A stretch of DNA of 64,000 nt from JACQQW01 sp964520655 (lineage in GTDB: Bacteria; Omnitrophota; Gorgyraeia; Zapsychrales; Fredricksoniimonadaceae): positions 140,280-204,279 of the forward strand of contig CAZFNI010000001.1 of the NCBI GenBank assembly GCA_964520655.1, written 5' to 3'. This document shows, piece after piece, positions 34,747-43,189 of this stretch (position 1 is the first letter of the stretch; every line of letters starts with the position of its first letter). The notes below the pieces were generated by a model. That model had not been told where the DNA came from, searched no databases, and saw nothing but the letters and a program-made list of their open reading frames with translations. The translations under genes and the position numbers were made by a program.

Positions 34747-35915
34747 CCCGCCGCAAATCCGGAAGCCCAGGCCCACTGGAAATTATATCCTCCCAGATGT
34801 CCTGTGACATCCACCGCTTCACCAATAAAATAGAGTCCGGGGACTTTAACGGTTTCCATGGTCTTTGATGATAATTCTTTGGTATCGATCCCGCCTAATG
34901 TCACTTCGGCCTTGGTGTAGCCTTCCGTGCCTGTGGGGGTAAAGCGAAAGGCGTTAAGTGTCTGACCTATAAATCGCATCTCTTTTAGGGATAGATCTTT
35001 TAAAGCTTTATTCGGGAATGCGTGTTCGCACAAGGTGTCAGAGAGTCTTGTCGGGAGGAATTTTTTAAGAAAGGTTTTGAGTGTGGTGGTATTTCGTTGA
35101 TTTTGTTCCAGAATTTTAGTCATGTCCTGCTCTGGGACCAGGTTAACGGTAATTGCCTGCCTTGGCTTCCAGTAGGAGGAGATCTGCAGGATCGCAGGTC
35201 CACTTAAGCCCTTGTGAGTAAAAAGAATGTTCTCCCGAAAAGATGTTTTTCCAAAAGAGACGATGGTATTTAGAGAAACACCTGAAAGCGTCTTGTAGAT
35301 AGCCAGGTCTTGGGTGGACAATGTCAACGGAACAAGGCCTGGAGTACAGGGAATGGTGTTGATATCAAAATGTTTGGCGATCGAAAAAGCAATGTCAGAT
35401 GTGCCTAAAGCGGGTATGGATAATCCTCCCGAAGCGACAACGACAGAGTGGCAGTGTATCGCTCCTTTATCAGTGGTAACGAGAAAATGCATATCTTGGC
35501 AGATGTTCAAGGCTTTTGTTTGGGTCAAGAATCTAACGCCGTAATTGCGGCATTCTTCTTTGAGCATGCTGATAATATCCTGGGCGCTGTTGTCGCAGAA
35601 TAATTGGCCGAGTTTCTTCTCATGATAGGGTATGTTGTATTTACGGACTAATTTAAGAAAATCATGAGGTGTAAAACGGGCCAGGGCAGACTTCATAAAA
35701 TGAGTGTTTTGGCAGATGTAGTTGGCGGGGGAAGCATTAAGATTCGTGAAGTTACAGCGGCCGCCTCCTGAAATACGGATTTTTTTGCCCGGCTGATCAT
35801 TGTGTTCCAGGATGATGGTCCGCCGGCCTCGTTTGCCGGTCTCGATCGCGCACATCATACCGGCCGCGCCGGCCCCGATAATGACAACGTCCACGTCAGT
35901 GGTTGGTTCTTCCAT
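34734..35915 (-). CDS. FAD-dependent oxidoreductase of the YhiN/HI0933 (BaiN) family
   Basis: 393 residues from the ATG at 35915; a TTG at 35951 would add 12 residues but disrupts no motif. FAD-binding VDVVIIGAGAAGMMCAIE opens the protein, followed by GKKIRISGGGRCNFTN, the hallmark of the HI0933-like family, and the C-terminal FIGEAVDVTGHLGGYNFQWAWASG segment. Members reduce CoA-linked bile-acid intermediates or flavin/NAD substrates; the true substrate of most is unknown. No clear ribosome site is seen before the ATG. Confidence 0.9.
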   Translation of the reverse strand: MEEPTTDVDVVIIGAGAAGMMCAIETGKRGRRTIILEHNDQPGKKIRISGGGRCNFTNLNASPANYICQNTHFMKSALARFTPHDFLKLVRKYNIPYHEKKLGQLFCDNSAQDIISMLKEECRNYGVRFLTQTKALNICQDMHFLVTTDKGAIHCHSVVVASGGLSIPALGTSDIAFSIAKHFDINTIPCTPGLVPLTLSTQDLAIYKTLSGVSLNTIVSFGKTSFRENILFTHKGLSGPAILQISSYWKPRQAITVNLVPEQDMTKILEQNQRNTTTLKTFLKKFLPTRLSDTLCEHAFPNKALKDLSLKEMRFIGQTLNAFRFTPTGTEGYTKAEVTLGGIDTKELSSKTMETVKVPGLYFIGEAVDVTGHLGGYNFQWAWASGFAAGQYA

Positions 35916-35976
35916 GGGTGTTAGTATAGAACATGGATGAAAATAATCCAATTTTTTATTGATTTTTATCTTTCTA

Positions 35977-36002
35977 TATCGTAATATTTGAATATAACGA
36001 TA
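35977..36002. promoter_or_regulatory. Predicted ArsR-family operator (12-2-12 inverted repeat)
   Basis: TATCGTAATATT (35977-35988), TG spacer, AATATAACGATA (35991-36002): 11 of 12 pairs match. The 12-2-12 format is the known operator type of ArsR/SmtB regulators, and it lies directly upstream of the ArsR-like gene. It suggests autoregulation of the whole efflux cluster. Confidence 0.8.
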
Positions 36003-36021
36003 AACAGATATGGAGGTGTTC

Positions 36022-36288
36022 GTGGAATATCAAAAGATCGCAAAAGTGTTAAGGGTCTTGGGTCATCCGGCCAGGCTGCAGATGGCGGAGGGGATCGCCA
36101 AGTACGGCTGCCATGTGGGCAAGATCGTTGACAGGATGGGGCTGCCCCAGTCAACGGTTTCCCAGCATCTGGCAGCACTGCGCTCGGCAGGGATCGTGGA
36201 TTGCGAAAGGAAAGGTCTACGGTCCTGCTATCACGTCACCGATAAAAGATTTCTTAAGATGCTTAAAGTGCTGGGAGAGTTCTCTTGA
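36022..36288 (+). CDS. ArsR/SmtB-family transcriptional regulator
   Basis: 88 residues from the GTG at 36022, preceded by GGAGG (36012-36016) at ideal spacing; an ATG at 36010 overlaps that site and is rejected. The winged-helix stretch HVGKIVDRMGLPQSTVSQHLAALRSAGIVDCERKG is unmistakable. Cysteines at YGCHV, VDCER and RSCYH could sense thiol, persulfide or metal: two-cysteine ArsR proteins of the BigR/YgaV type respond to reactive sulfur. It heads a run of efflux and sulfur-redox genes and overlaps the TolC-like gene (TTGA). Confidence 0.93.
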   Translation: MEYQKIAKVLRVLGHPARLQMAEGIAKYGCHVGKIVDRMGLPQSTVSQHLAALRSAGIVDCERKGLRSCYHVTDKRFLKMLKVLGEFS

Positions 36289-37652
36289 AAACGATCACTA
36301 TGCTTATCATGATGTTGTTTATGCCTATTGTTTTAGTACACGCTCAGGCTGAAGGTATGGGGAATGTTGTTGCCTTCAAAGAATATTTGGGGCAGGTGTT
36401 GGAGTATTATCCTATATTAAAGAAGGACAATGCGTCGCTGGAAAAAGCCATTGCTCAGAAAGCGGTGGCAGCATCAGCTCAAATGCCTCAATTGTGGGCC
36501 TCCGTTAAGATGGATTACGGTGATGATCCGGTTTATGTCTTTGGAGCGCTTTTGCGGCAAAATAAATTTAGCAATGATGATTTTGCGTTAGGACGTCTCA
36601 ATAGTCCAGCACCAAAAGCAGATTATGGGGCAGGGGTAGAAGGGCAATGGTTGCTGTTTGATTTTTCTCAGACGGCATCCAAAGTAAAAATGTTTAAAGC
36701 GACCGTGGAAGCTGCTGATTTCCAAAAGAAGGCGTCTCGTATGGAGGCGATATTGGCTGCTTCAGAAGTGTACAGCCGCTTAGCCCAAACGGATGAATTT
36801 CTAAAGATCCTGGATCACATTGTTAAGAATGTGAATGATGATGTGAATATGTCAGAAAGTTTGAGCCGTCAAGGATTGAAGCTTGGGGCGGATTTTTATT
36901 TGGCACGCATGGTGCAAACCAGACTCTCACAGACGAAAAATGAAGCACTGGCTGAGAGGGCGGCATTGAATATGGTGTTTAATATTATGCGGGGCCAAGC
37001 TCCAGATATTCCGGTTAAAGTAGTGATGGATTTTAATAAGTCCATACTGTTTGATGGCAAAGCCGAGGATTGGGTTGCCAAATCCGTGTCACATCGCTTA
37101 GATATTCAAGCCATGTCCAAAATGATCGAGAGTCAGGGGTATGGGCTTGAACATGAACGCAAAAGCGCACTACCTAAGATCATGGCATACGGCAGAGCGG
37201 ATGAGAACGTGCATCGTCTGGGAAGTTCAGGTGGCAGCAATTATACGCTTGGCATTAAAGCAAAAATGGATCTGTTTAATCCTGGGCATGGATCAAGTGT
37301 AAAGGTTGAACAGCAAGAAGTAAATCGTCTAACGGCTCAATTACAGCAGACGAAAGATCAAGCGGCCAAAGACATTGCAGAAACATTTTATCGGGCGGAG
37401 GCGCTGGTCAATAATCTGAAGCTCGCAGAACAGTACCGCAATGATGCTCAAGAAGCTGTGAGTCTTATGGATCCTCTCTATAAAGAAGGCCGGCGCTCCA
37501 TTGAACAAATGGCTGCTGTTCGGACAAGTTTTCTGGAAGCTGATCAGCGTTTGTTGAATCTGCAAGCGAAGCGATTGCAGACGTATCTGACATTGAAATA
37601 TTATTCGGGTGAACTTAATGAGAGCGAGGCATTGAACGTTTATGGACAATGA
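36285..37652 (+). CDS. TolC-family outer-membrane efflux protein
   Basis: 455 residues, TTG start at 36285 with GGGAGAG (36273-36279) upstream; an ATG at 36300 is the alternative. Signal peptide about 1-22. Long helical stretches with heptad-like leucines alternate with strands, in two similar halves typical of outer-membrane efflux proteins (SQTASKVKMFKATVEAADF, and KVEQQEVNRLTAQLQQTKD followed by AEQYRNDAQEAVSLMDPLYKEG). It would form the exit duct of an RND pump encoded immediately downstream (overlap 11 bp). Confidence 0.9.
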   Translation: MKTITMLIMMLFMPIVLVHAQAEGMGNVVAFKEYLGQVLEYYPILKKDNASLEKAIAQKAVAASAQMPQLWASVKMDYGDDPVYVFGALLRQNKFSNDDFALGRLNSPAPKADYGAGVEGQWLLFDFSQTASKVKMFKATVEAADFQKKASRMEAILAASEVYSRLAQTDEFLKILDHIVKNVNDDVNMSESLSRQGLKLGADFYLARMVQTRLSQTKNEALAERAALNMVFNIMRGQAPDIPVKVVMDFNKSILFDGKAEDWVAKSVSHRLDIQAMSKMIESQGYGLEHERKSALPKIMAYGRADENVHRLGSSGGSNYTLGIKAKMDLFNPGHGSSVKVEQQEVNRLTAQLQQTKDQAAKDIAETFYRAEALVNNLKLAEQYRNDAQEAVSLMDPLYKEGRRSIEQMAAVRTSFLEADQRLLNLQAKRLQTYLTLKYYSGELNESEALNVYGQ

Positions 37653-40600
37653 GCGAATGAATTGGATAGGTAAGGTGGTTGCGTTTTTTGTGCAGTCTAA
37701 GGTAACGCCGTTGATCCTTGGGTTCTCCTTATTTTTGGGGATCATTGCGGTGGTGAATCTGGCGCGTGAGGAAGAACCGCAGATCTCTGTGCCGATGTTC
37801 GATATTTTTGTTCGTTACCCAGGTGCTAGTGCTCAAGAGGTTGAGCGCCGGATCATTAATGTGGGAGAAAGAAAGCTTTGGGAAGTGCCTGGGGTTGAGT
37901 ATATCTATTCCACAGCACAGTCCAATGGCGCGTTGATCGTTGTCCGCTTTAAGGTCGGCGAAGACATGGAGCGTTCATTAACAAAGCTTTACACAAAGGT
38001 CTTTGCGAATTTGGATTTCTTGCCGCCAGGGGCGGGTCAACCTTTAGTTAAGGCACATGCCATTGATGATGTCCCGATCTTAAGCATGACATTTCATTCT
38101 GCGAAACACAGTCCCCAGCAGTTAAGGAGTATCGCAGCAGCAGTTCGTGAATCCATAAACACGATCCCCGACATTTCTCAGACACAATTGATCGGCGGGC
38201 GTACCCGTCAATGGATGGTGCATTTAGATGAAGAAAAGCTTAAAGCGCATTATTTGGGTGTGGCGGATATTGGTCATTTGATCCGCCAGGCCAATATTAA
38301 AACGGAAGGGGGGCATTTGGAGGTGTCCCCGGAAGCGGCATTGGTTCAGGCAAACGGGTTTTTTCGAAGTGCGGAAGATCTAAATAATCTGGTCGTCAGT
38401 GTCTCGGGTAAAGATATTGTTTTTTTAAAAGACATTGCTGACATTGTTGATGGTCCTGATCAGGATGAGCGTTTGGTCAATATCCGTTTTGGCAAAGGGT
38501 ATGAATTAGAGGACAAGGGTGTCTATGACGCGGTCACTTTGGCGGTATCCAAACGTAAAGGGGCCAATGCTACTTGGATCGCTCAACAAGCACTGGAAAA
38601 GGTCAAGTCTTTAGAAGGTAATATTATTCCTGCGGGTGTGAAAATGACGGTGACCCGTAATTACGGCGAAACGGCGGCAGAGAAGTCCAATGAATTACTG
38701 TATCACATGGGTATCGCGGTCCTTGGGGTGACGTTGTTGATCGCGTTGGCTTTAGGCTGGCGGGAATCGGGTGTTGTCGCGGTGGCTATTCCGGTGACCC
38801 TGGCCTTGACACTGGCGTCATTCTATTGGATGGGTTTTACCTTAAACCGCATCACATTGTTCGCATTGATCTTTTCTATTGGTATATTAGTGGATGATCC
38901 GATCGTAAACGTCGAGAACATTGTCCGTCATTTGCGGCTCGCGCAAAATCGAGGGAAAAAATTCCTGGATATTGTTATCGGCGCTGTCAACGAAGTCCAA
39001 AGTCCCTTGATCTTAGCGACGTTAACTGTTGTTGCCGCGATTTTACCAATGGCGTTTGTCAGTGGTTTAATGGGACCCTATATGCGGCCTATTCCTATAG
39101 GTTCAAGCATGGCCATGATGTTTTCGATGATGGCGGCTTTTGTTGCAACACCATGGGCGGCGTATGTGATCCTGCGACGGGCCCACGAACGGGGGGCGCT
39201 TAAAGATGGCCACGATCATCGTGAAGATGCGCTGACAAAATTCTATCGTTGGTATATGCAGCCGCTTATTTATAACAATCAAGTGCGGCAAATTTTCTTG
39301 ATCGTCATGGGGGTACTCTTGTGCGCGTCTATTCTCCTTGTACCGCTTAAAGCGGTTAAGGTGAAAATGCTCCCCTTTGATAATAAGGACGAATTCCAGG
39401 TCATTCTAGATATGCCGGAAGGGACATCGTTTGATAAAACAGCTGCCGTCATCCAGGAGATGGCGGAATATCTGCGCTCCGTCCCTGAGGTTAAAGATAT
39501 CGAAGCTTATGTCGGGACCAGCGCGCCGTATAATTTTAACGGACTGGTGCGTCATTATTATTTACGTCAATCGCCGCGCGAAGCAGACTTACAGGTGAAT
39601 TTACTGCCTAAACATAAACGGCATCGTCAAAGTCATGAGATTGCCAAGTCTGTGCGCACCGGCATCCACGAGATCGCAGCCCGTCATCGCGGTCATGTGC
39701 AGGTGGCCGAAGTGCCTCCAGGCCCTCCAGTATTATCGACGCTGAGCATGGAAGTGTATGGTCATGATAATAAGGATCGTGATCAGTTATCAAGGGATGT
39801 TGAAGGGGTTATGGCCGCCAATGCGAATATTACGGATATTACAACGCATGTGGCTTCTGATCAGCGTTTGATGCGTTTGGTGATCGACCATCACAAAGCT
39901 GGATTAAATGGGATCGCTTCTGATGTGATCGCAAAGACGATAGCGGCCGCGCTTGCCGGAGAGAAGGTAGATTTGGCGCATTTAGAAGAGGAATATGAGC
40001 CGGTTGAGATTATGGTGCGTTTGCCGTCAAAGAAGCGTGCGGATCTTGATCATGTGTTGGCTATGACCATTCTTTCCCGCAATGGGGTGCCGGTACCGTT
40101 AAGAGATCTGATTGTTTTGAAGGATGGCATCGAAGACAAGCCTATCTACCACAAAAATCTGATGAGGGTCAGTTATGTGTTAGGCGATGTCACGGGTCCG
40201 TTTGAAAGTCCTGTATATGTCGTGTTCGAGCTTGATCAAAAGCTCAAAGGATTGAAATTGCCCGGCGTTAATAATAAACAAACGCAGTTAAGAACGCATT
40301 GGACGGATATGCCCAAAGATGAAAGTCTCTGGGCGGTCAAATTCGACGGTGAGTGGCAGGTGACCTATGAGGTTTTCAGGGATCTAGGTATAGCGTTTGG
40401 TGTTGTGTTGCTGTTGATCTATGTGCTCGTTGTTGGGTGGTTTAAATCATTTAAGACACCGATCATCATCATGCTCCCGATCCCTTTGACTTTGGTCGGC
40501 ATCTTGCCCGCACACTGGATCTTTGGGGTTTTCTTCTCGGCCACCTCAATGATCGGGATGATCGCAGGGGCGGGGATCGTGGTGCGTAATTCGATCATTT

Positions 40601-40893
40601 TGGTTGATTTTATCCAATTACGATTGAAAGAGGGGATGCCTCTTCAAGAAGCGGTGATCGATGCCGGGGCCACGCGTTTCAGGCCAATGTTGTTAACGGC
40701 ATTGGCAGTAGCGGTTGGGGCATCAGTTATTTTGTTTGACCCCATTTTCCAGGGGCTGGCGGTGTCGCTCATGGCTGGTGAGATCGCATCGACTTTTCTA
40801 GCCAGGACGGCTATTCCAGTCGTCTATTATATGGCCAATAGGAAAGATATTTCATTGATCAACAACGAGGATAAAGGAGGTGTATCATGTTAG
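37642..40893 (+). CDS. RND-family efflux transporter (AcrB/CusA-like permease)
   Basis: 1083 residues, twelve predicted transmembrane helices in the usual 1+5/1+5 plan around two large periplasmic loops. The helix-4 proton-relay motif GILVDDPIVNVENIVRHL keeps the adjacent aspartates. Periplasmic pieces such as FVRYPGASAQEVERRI and GVEYIYSTAQSNGALIVVRF are typical. It starts at the ATG at 37642 inside the TolC-like gene; an ATG at 37657 is also possible. No membrane-fusion (periplasmic adaptor) gene lies beside it, unlike most RND operons. Substrate (metal, thiol or drug) unknown. Confidence 0.93.
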   Translation: MDNERMNWIGKVVAFFVQSKVTPLILGFSLFLGIIAVVNLAREEEPQISVPMFDIFVRYPGASAQEVERRIINVGERKLWEVPGVEYIYSTAQSNGALIVVRFKVGEDMERSLTKLYTKVFANLDFLPPGAGQPLVKAHAIDDVPILSMTFHSAKHSPQQLRSIAAAVRESINTIPDISQTQLIGGRTRQWMVHLDEEKLKAHYLGVADIGHLIRQANIKTEGGHLEVSPEAALVQANGFFRSAEDLNNLVVSVSGKDIVFLKDIADIVDGPDQDERLVNIRFGKGYELEDKGVYDAVTLAVSKRKGANATWIAQQALEKVKSLEGNIIPAGVKMTVTRNYGETAAEKSNELLYHMGIAVLGVTLLIALALGWRESGVVAVAIPVTLALTLASFYWMGFTLNRITLFALIFSIGILVDDPIVNVENIVRHLRLAQNRGKKFLDIVIGAVNEVQSPLILATLTVVAAILPMAFVSGLMGPYMRPIPIGSSMAMMFSMMAAFVATPWAAYVILRRAHERGALKDGHDHREDALTKFYRWYMQPLIYNNQVRQIFLIVMGVLLCASILLVPLKAVKVKMLPFDNKDEFQVILDMPEGTSFDKTAAVIQEMAEYLRSVPEVKDIEAYVGTSAPYNFNGLVRHYYLRQSPREADLQVNLLPKHKRHRQSHEIAKSVRTGIHEIAARHRGHVQVAEVPPGPPVLSTLSMEVYGHDNKDRDQLSRDVEGVMAANANITDITTHVASDQRLMRLVIDHHKAGLNGIASDVIAKTIAAALAGEKVDLAHLEEEYEPVEIMVRLPSKKRADLDHVLAMTILSRNGVPVPLRDLIVLKDGIEDKPIYHKNLMRVSYVLGDVTGPFESPVYVVFELDQKLKGLKLPGVNNKQTQLRTHWTDMPKDESLWAVKFDGEWQVTYEVFRDLGIAFGVVLLLIYVLVVGWFKSFKTPIIIMLPIPLTLVGILPAHWIFGVFFSATSMIGMIAGAGIVVRNSIILVDFIQLRLKEGMPLQEAVIDAGATRFRPMLLTALAVAVGASVILFDPIFQGLAVSLMAGEIASTFLARTAIPVVYYMANRKDISLINNEDKGGVSC

Positions 40894-41072
40894 AGAGATC
40901 ATTACGAGGCATCGCGGGATTCTTTATCCTGTTGAGTTTGGCGCTGGCACACTATGTCGATGCCCGTTGGTTATGGTTTACAGCATTTGTGGGCGCTAAT
41001 TTATTCCAGTCGGCTTTTACCAACTGGTGCTTGATGATGACGATCTTAAAGAAATGTGGGATAAAAGAATGA
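40887..41072 (+). CDS. DUF2892-family small membrane protein (first copy)
   Basis: 61 residues with two hydrophobic segments: RGIAGFFILLSLALAHYV and LWFTAFVGANLFQSAFTN, then WCLMMTILKKCGIKE. This is the DUF2892 (YgaP-type) transmembrane module, which in Escherichia coli is joined to a rhodanese. AAAGGAGGTG lies just before the ATG. It overlaps the RND gene and precedes the CoA-disulfide-reductase gene. A second member follows that gene. Confidence 0.85.
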   Translation: MLERSLRGIAGFFILLSLALAHYVDARWLWFTAFVGANLFQSAFTNWCLMMTILKKCGIKE

Positions 41073-41120
41073 TCAAGTTATAATAGTGAAGATTCTAGGA
41101 TCAATAAACGGGAAGACAGT

Positions 41121-42767
41121 ATGCGAATACTTATTGTAGGCGGAGTTGCGGGCGGGGCCTCAGCAGCGGCAAGGGCGAGACGCTTATCAGAGAGCGCCGA
41201 GATCATTGTATTTGAACGCGGTGAGCATGTGTCTTTTGCCAATTGCGGACTGCCTTATCACATCGGTGGAGTTATCAAAGAGCGCGACAAATTGATCCTA
41301 CAAACACCTGTATCATTGTTTAAGCGGATGAACATTATCGTAAAGGTAAGATCCGAAGTCGTTAAGATCGTCCGTGAAAAGAAATATATTGAGGTTAAGG
41401 ATCTGGTAACCGGCAAAATGACTCAAGAGCAATATGATGTGCTGATCCTAAGTCCTGGAGCGGAACCGATAAGGCCGTCGATGCCGGGCATTGATCTGCC
41501 TAATGTCATGACACTGCGCAATATCGCGGATATGGACAGGATCAAAGTGCATGTGGACAAACTGGACCTCAAGCATGCGGTTGTCGTCGGAGGTGGATAT
41601 ATTGGTCTGGAAATGACCGAGGCGTTGCGTCAACGGGGGGTGGATGTCACGCTCATTGAATTATCACAACAAGTCATGGGGCCTGCCGACCCGGAAATGG
41701 CCTATTATTTGCATCAAGAATTGAAAAAACATGCCGTGGATCTCAGGTTTGGTGTATCCATGACAGGGATATTTGAAGATGATGATGGGATCGCGGTCGC
41801 TTTAAGCAATTTGGAGAAGATAGCAACGGATTTTGTGATCCTAGCCATTGGCGTGAAGCCCGATGTCTCTTTAGCCAAAGCTGCAGGCTTAAAGATCGGA
41901 GAGCGCGGTGGGATCATGACCAATGCCGCTATGCTGACTAACGATCCGTCGATTTATGCGGTCGGTGATGCGGTTGAGGTGGAAGAATGGGTGACAGGTA
42001 CGCGGGCATTGATCCCTTTAGCCGGCCCGGCTAATCGCCAGGGGCGTATCGCTGCGGATAATATTTTCAAACGCGGCAGTGTCTATAAAAAGACCCAAGG
42101 CACAGCGGTATGCAAATTATTCGACCTGGCCATTGCCATGACCGGCATCAATGAGAAGACACTTAAGCGGATGAATTTGCCTTATGCGAAGATTCATACA
42201 CATGCCAATGACCATGCAGGGTATTATCCCGGTTCAAAGCAAATTCATATGAAATTACTATTCGATCCATCGTCGGGTAAGATCTACGGTGCCCAGGCGG
42301 TAGGTGAGAACGGAGTGGATAAACGTATTGATATTCTGGCAGTTGCGCTGCGTGCCGGGTTGACAGTTCATGATCTGCAGGATCTAGAGCTTTGTTATGC
42401 GCCTCCGTACGGATCGGCCAAAGATCTTGTTAATTTTTTGGGGTTTGTGGCCTCTAATGCCATTAACGGTGATGTGACGCATTGCTATATGGAAGACATC
42501 AAAAATGTTCGACCCAATCAAGTCATTCTCGATGTGCGCACTCAAAAGGAAGCTCAAAGCGGTGTGATCCCCGGGGCGGTCAATATCCCTGTTGATGAGC
42601 TGCGCGGACAACTGGGCGCATTGTCCAAAGATAAAGAATATCTGGCCTATTGCCAGGTGGGATTGCGGGGTTATTTAGCTTGCCGTATATTAAGTCAGTC
42701 GGGTTTTAAATGCCGGAATTTTTCCGGAGGGTATTTAACGTATCAAGCCGCTAGCGGCAATTCATAG
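41121..42767 (+). CDS. CoA-disulfide reductase / persulfide reductase with C-terminal rhodanese domain
   Basis: 548 residues. An FAD-binding N-terminus (LIVGGVAGGASAAARARRL) with the redox cysteine in SFANCGLPYHIGG is typical of CoA-disulfide reductases; a second Rossmann motif VVVGGGYIGLEMTEALRQRG binds NAD(P)H. A rhodanese domain (about 455-548) has its catalytic cysteine in EYLAYCQVGLRGY. Such fusions reduce CoA disulfide or CoA persulfide/polysulfide. Flanking DUF2892 genes and the ArsR-type regulator upstream recall the E. coli ygaV-ygaP pair, so it likely handles reactive sulfur. Confidence 0.9.
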   Translation: MRILIVGGVAGGASAAARARRLSESAEIIVFERGEHVSFANCGLPYHIGGVIKERDKLILQTPVSLFKRMNIIVKVRSEVVKIVREKKYIEVKDLVTGKMTQEQYDVLILSPGAEPIRPSMPGIDLPNVMTLRNIADMDRIKVHVDKLDLKHAVVVGGGYIGLEMTEALRQRGVDVTLIELSQQVMGPADPEMAYYLHQELKKHAVDLRFGVSMTGIFEDDDGIAVALSNLEKIATDFVILAIGVKPDVSLAKAAGLKIGERGGIMTNAAMLTNDPSIYAVGDAVEVEEWVTGTRALIPLAGPANRQGRIAADNIFKRGSVYKKTQGTAVCKLFDLAIAMTGINEKTLKRMNLPYAKIHTHANDHAGYYPGSKQIHMKLLFDPSSGKIYGAQAVGENGVDKRIDILAVALRAGLTVHDLQDLELCYAPPYGSAKDLVNFLGFVASNAINGDVTHCYMEDIKNVRPNQVILDVRTQKEAQSGVIPGAVNIPVDELRGQLGALSKDKEYLAYCQVGLRGYLACRILSQSGFKCRNFSGGYLTYQAASGNS

Positions 42768-42779
42768 AAAGGAATGACA

Positions 42780-42995
42780 ATGAAGAATAAGATCAAAGTT
42801 CATGATGGTATCGTAGGGACGGTTATTTTGTTAAGCGTGATCTTAGCCTATACGGTTGATATCCGCTGGGTATTTCTAGCGGGGGGTGTGTCGCTGGCTA
42901 TGATCTCAAGCGCGTTTACCGGATTTTGCCCGGTTTATTTTATCCTCAATCAATGCATGCCTTGCTCTGATGGTCAGGGCAAATGCTCTTCTTAA
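42780..42995 (+). CDS. DUF2892-family small membrane protein (second copy)
   Basis: About 71 residues from the ATG at 42780, with AAAGGA in front; the ATG at 42774 is too close to that site. Two transmembrane segments with SLAMISSAFTGFCPVYFILN match DUF2892, including the conserved TGFCP turn missing from the first copy (TNWCL). Two more cysteines occur in the end, MPCSDGQGKC. It is the last gene before a 190-bp gap with a large inverted repeat. Function as a transporter or a thiol carrier is unknown. Confidence 0.85.
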   Translation: MKNKIKVHDGIVGTVILLSVILAYTVDIRWVFLAGGVSLAMISSAFTGFCPVYFILNQCMPCSDGQGKCSS

Positions 42996-43019
42996 AAAGA
43001 CGGTAAATGGTGTTCTGGG

Positions 43020-43089
43020 GAGAAATTACATAAATATGTCTGAAAAATCTTTGTAACACAATGTTTGACAATGATTTATGTAATTTCTC
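43020..43089. repeat. 16-bp perfect inverted repeat upstream of the PGI-PGM gene
   Basis: GAGAAATTACATAAAT (43020-43035) and its exact complement ATTTATGTAATTTCTC (43074-43089), separated by 38 bp. It ends 5 bp before the -35 box. It is AT-rich without T-run, so an operator or an RNA stem of the preceding transcript is more likely than a terminator. Confidence 0.7.
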
Positions 43090-43094
43090 ATTTC

Positions 43095-43122
43095 TTGACA
43101 ACCTTCGTTGGTGTGCTATATT
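43095..43122 (+). promoter_or_regulatory. Sigma-70-type promoter of the PGI-PGM fusion gene
   Basis: TTGACA (43095-43100), 16 bp, TATATT (43117-43122), with GC directly before the -10: the same pattern as the groES promoter. About 67 bp of leader follows before the ATG at 43190. Confidence 0.75.
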
Positions 43123-43189
43123 TTTCGTATTCTTTTTCATTTCCTAGACAGTGAATTCAAAATAATCAGAACGTAACGGAGAGAGCCAC

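Noticed and set aside
35966..36021. ATG at 36010 as start of the ArsR-like gene
   Set aside because: It overlaps the GGAGG that serves the GTG at 36022.
42946..43140. Short minus-strand frame in the gap before 43190
   Set aside because: It lacks a ribosome site and any family pattern; the region is better explained by the inverted repeat and promoter.
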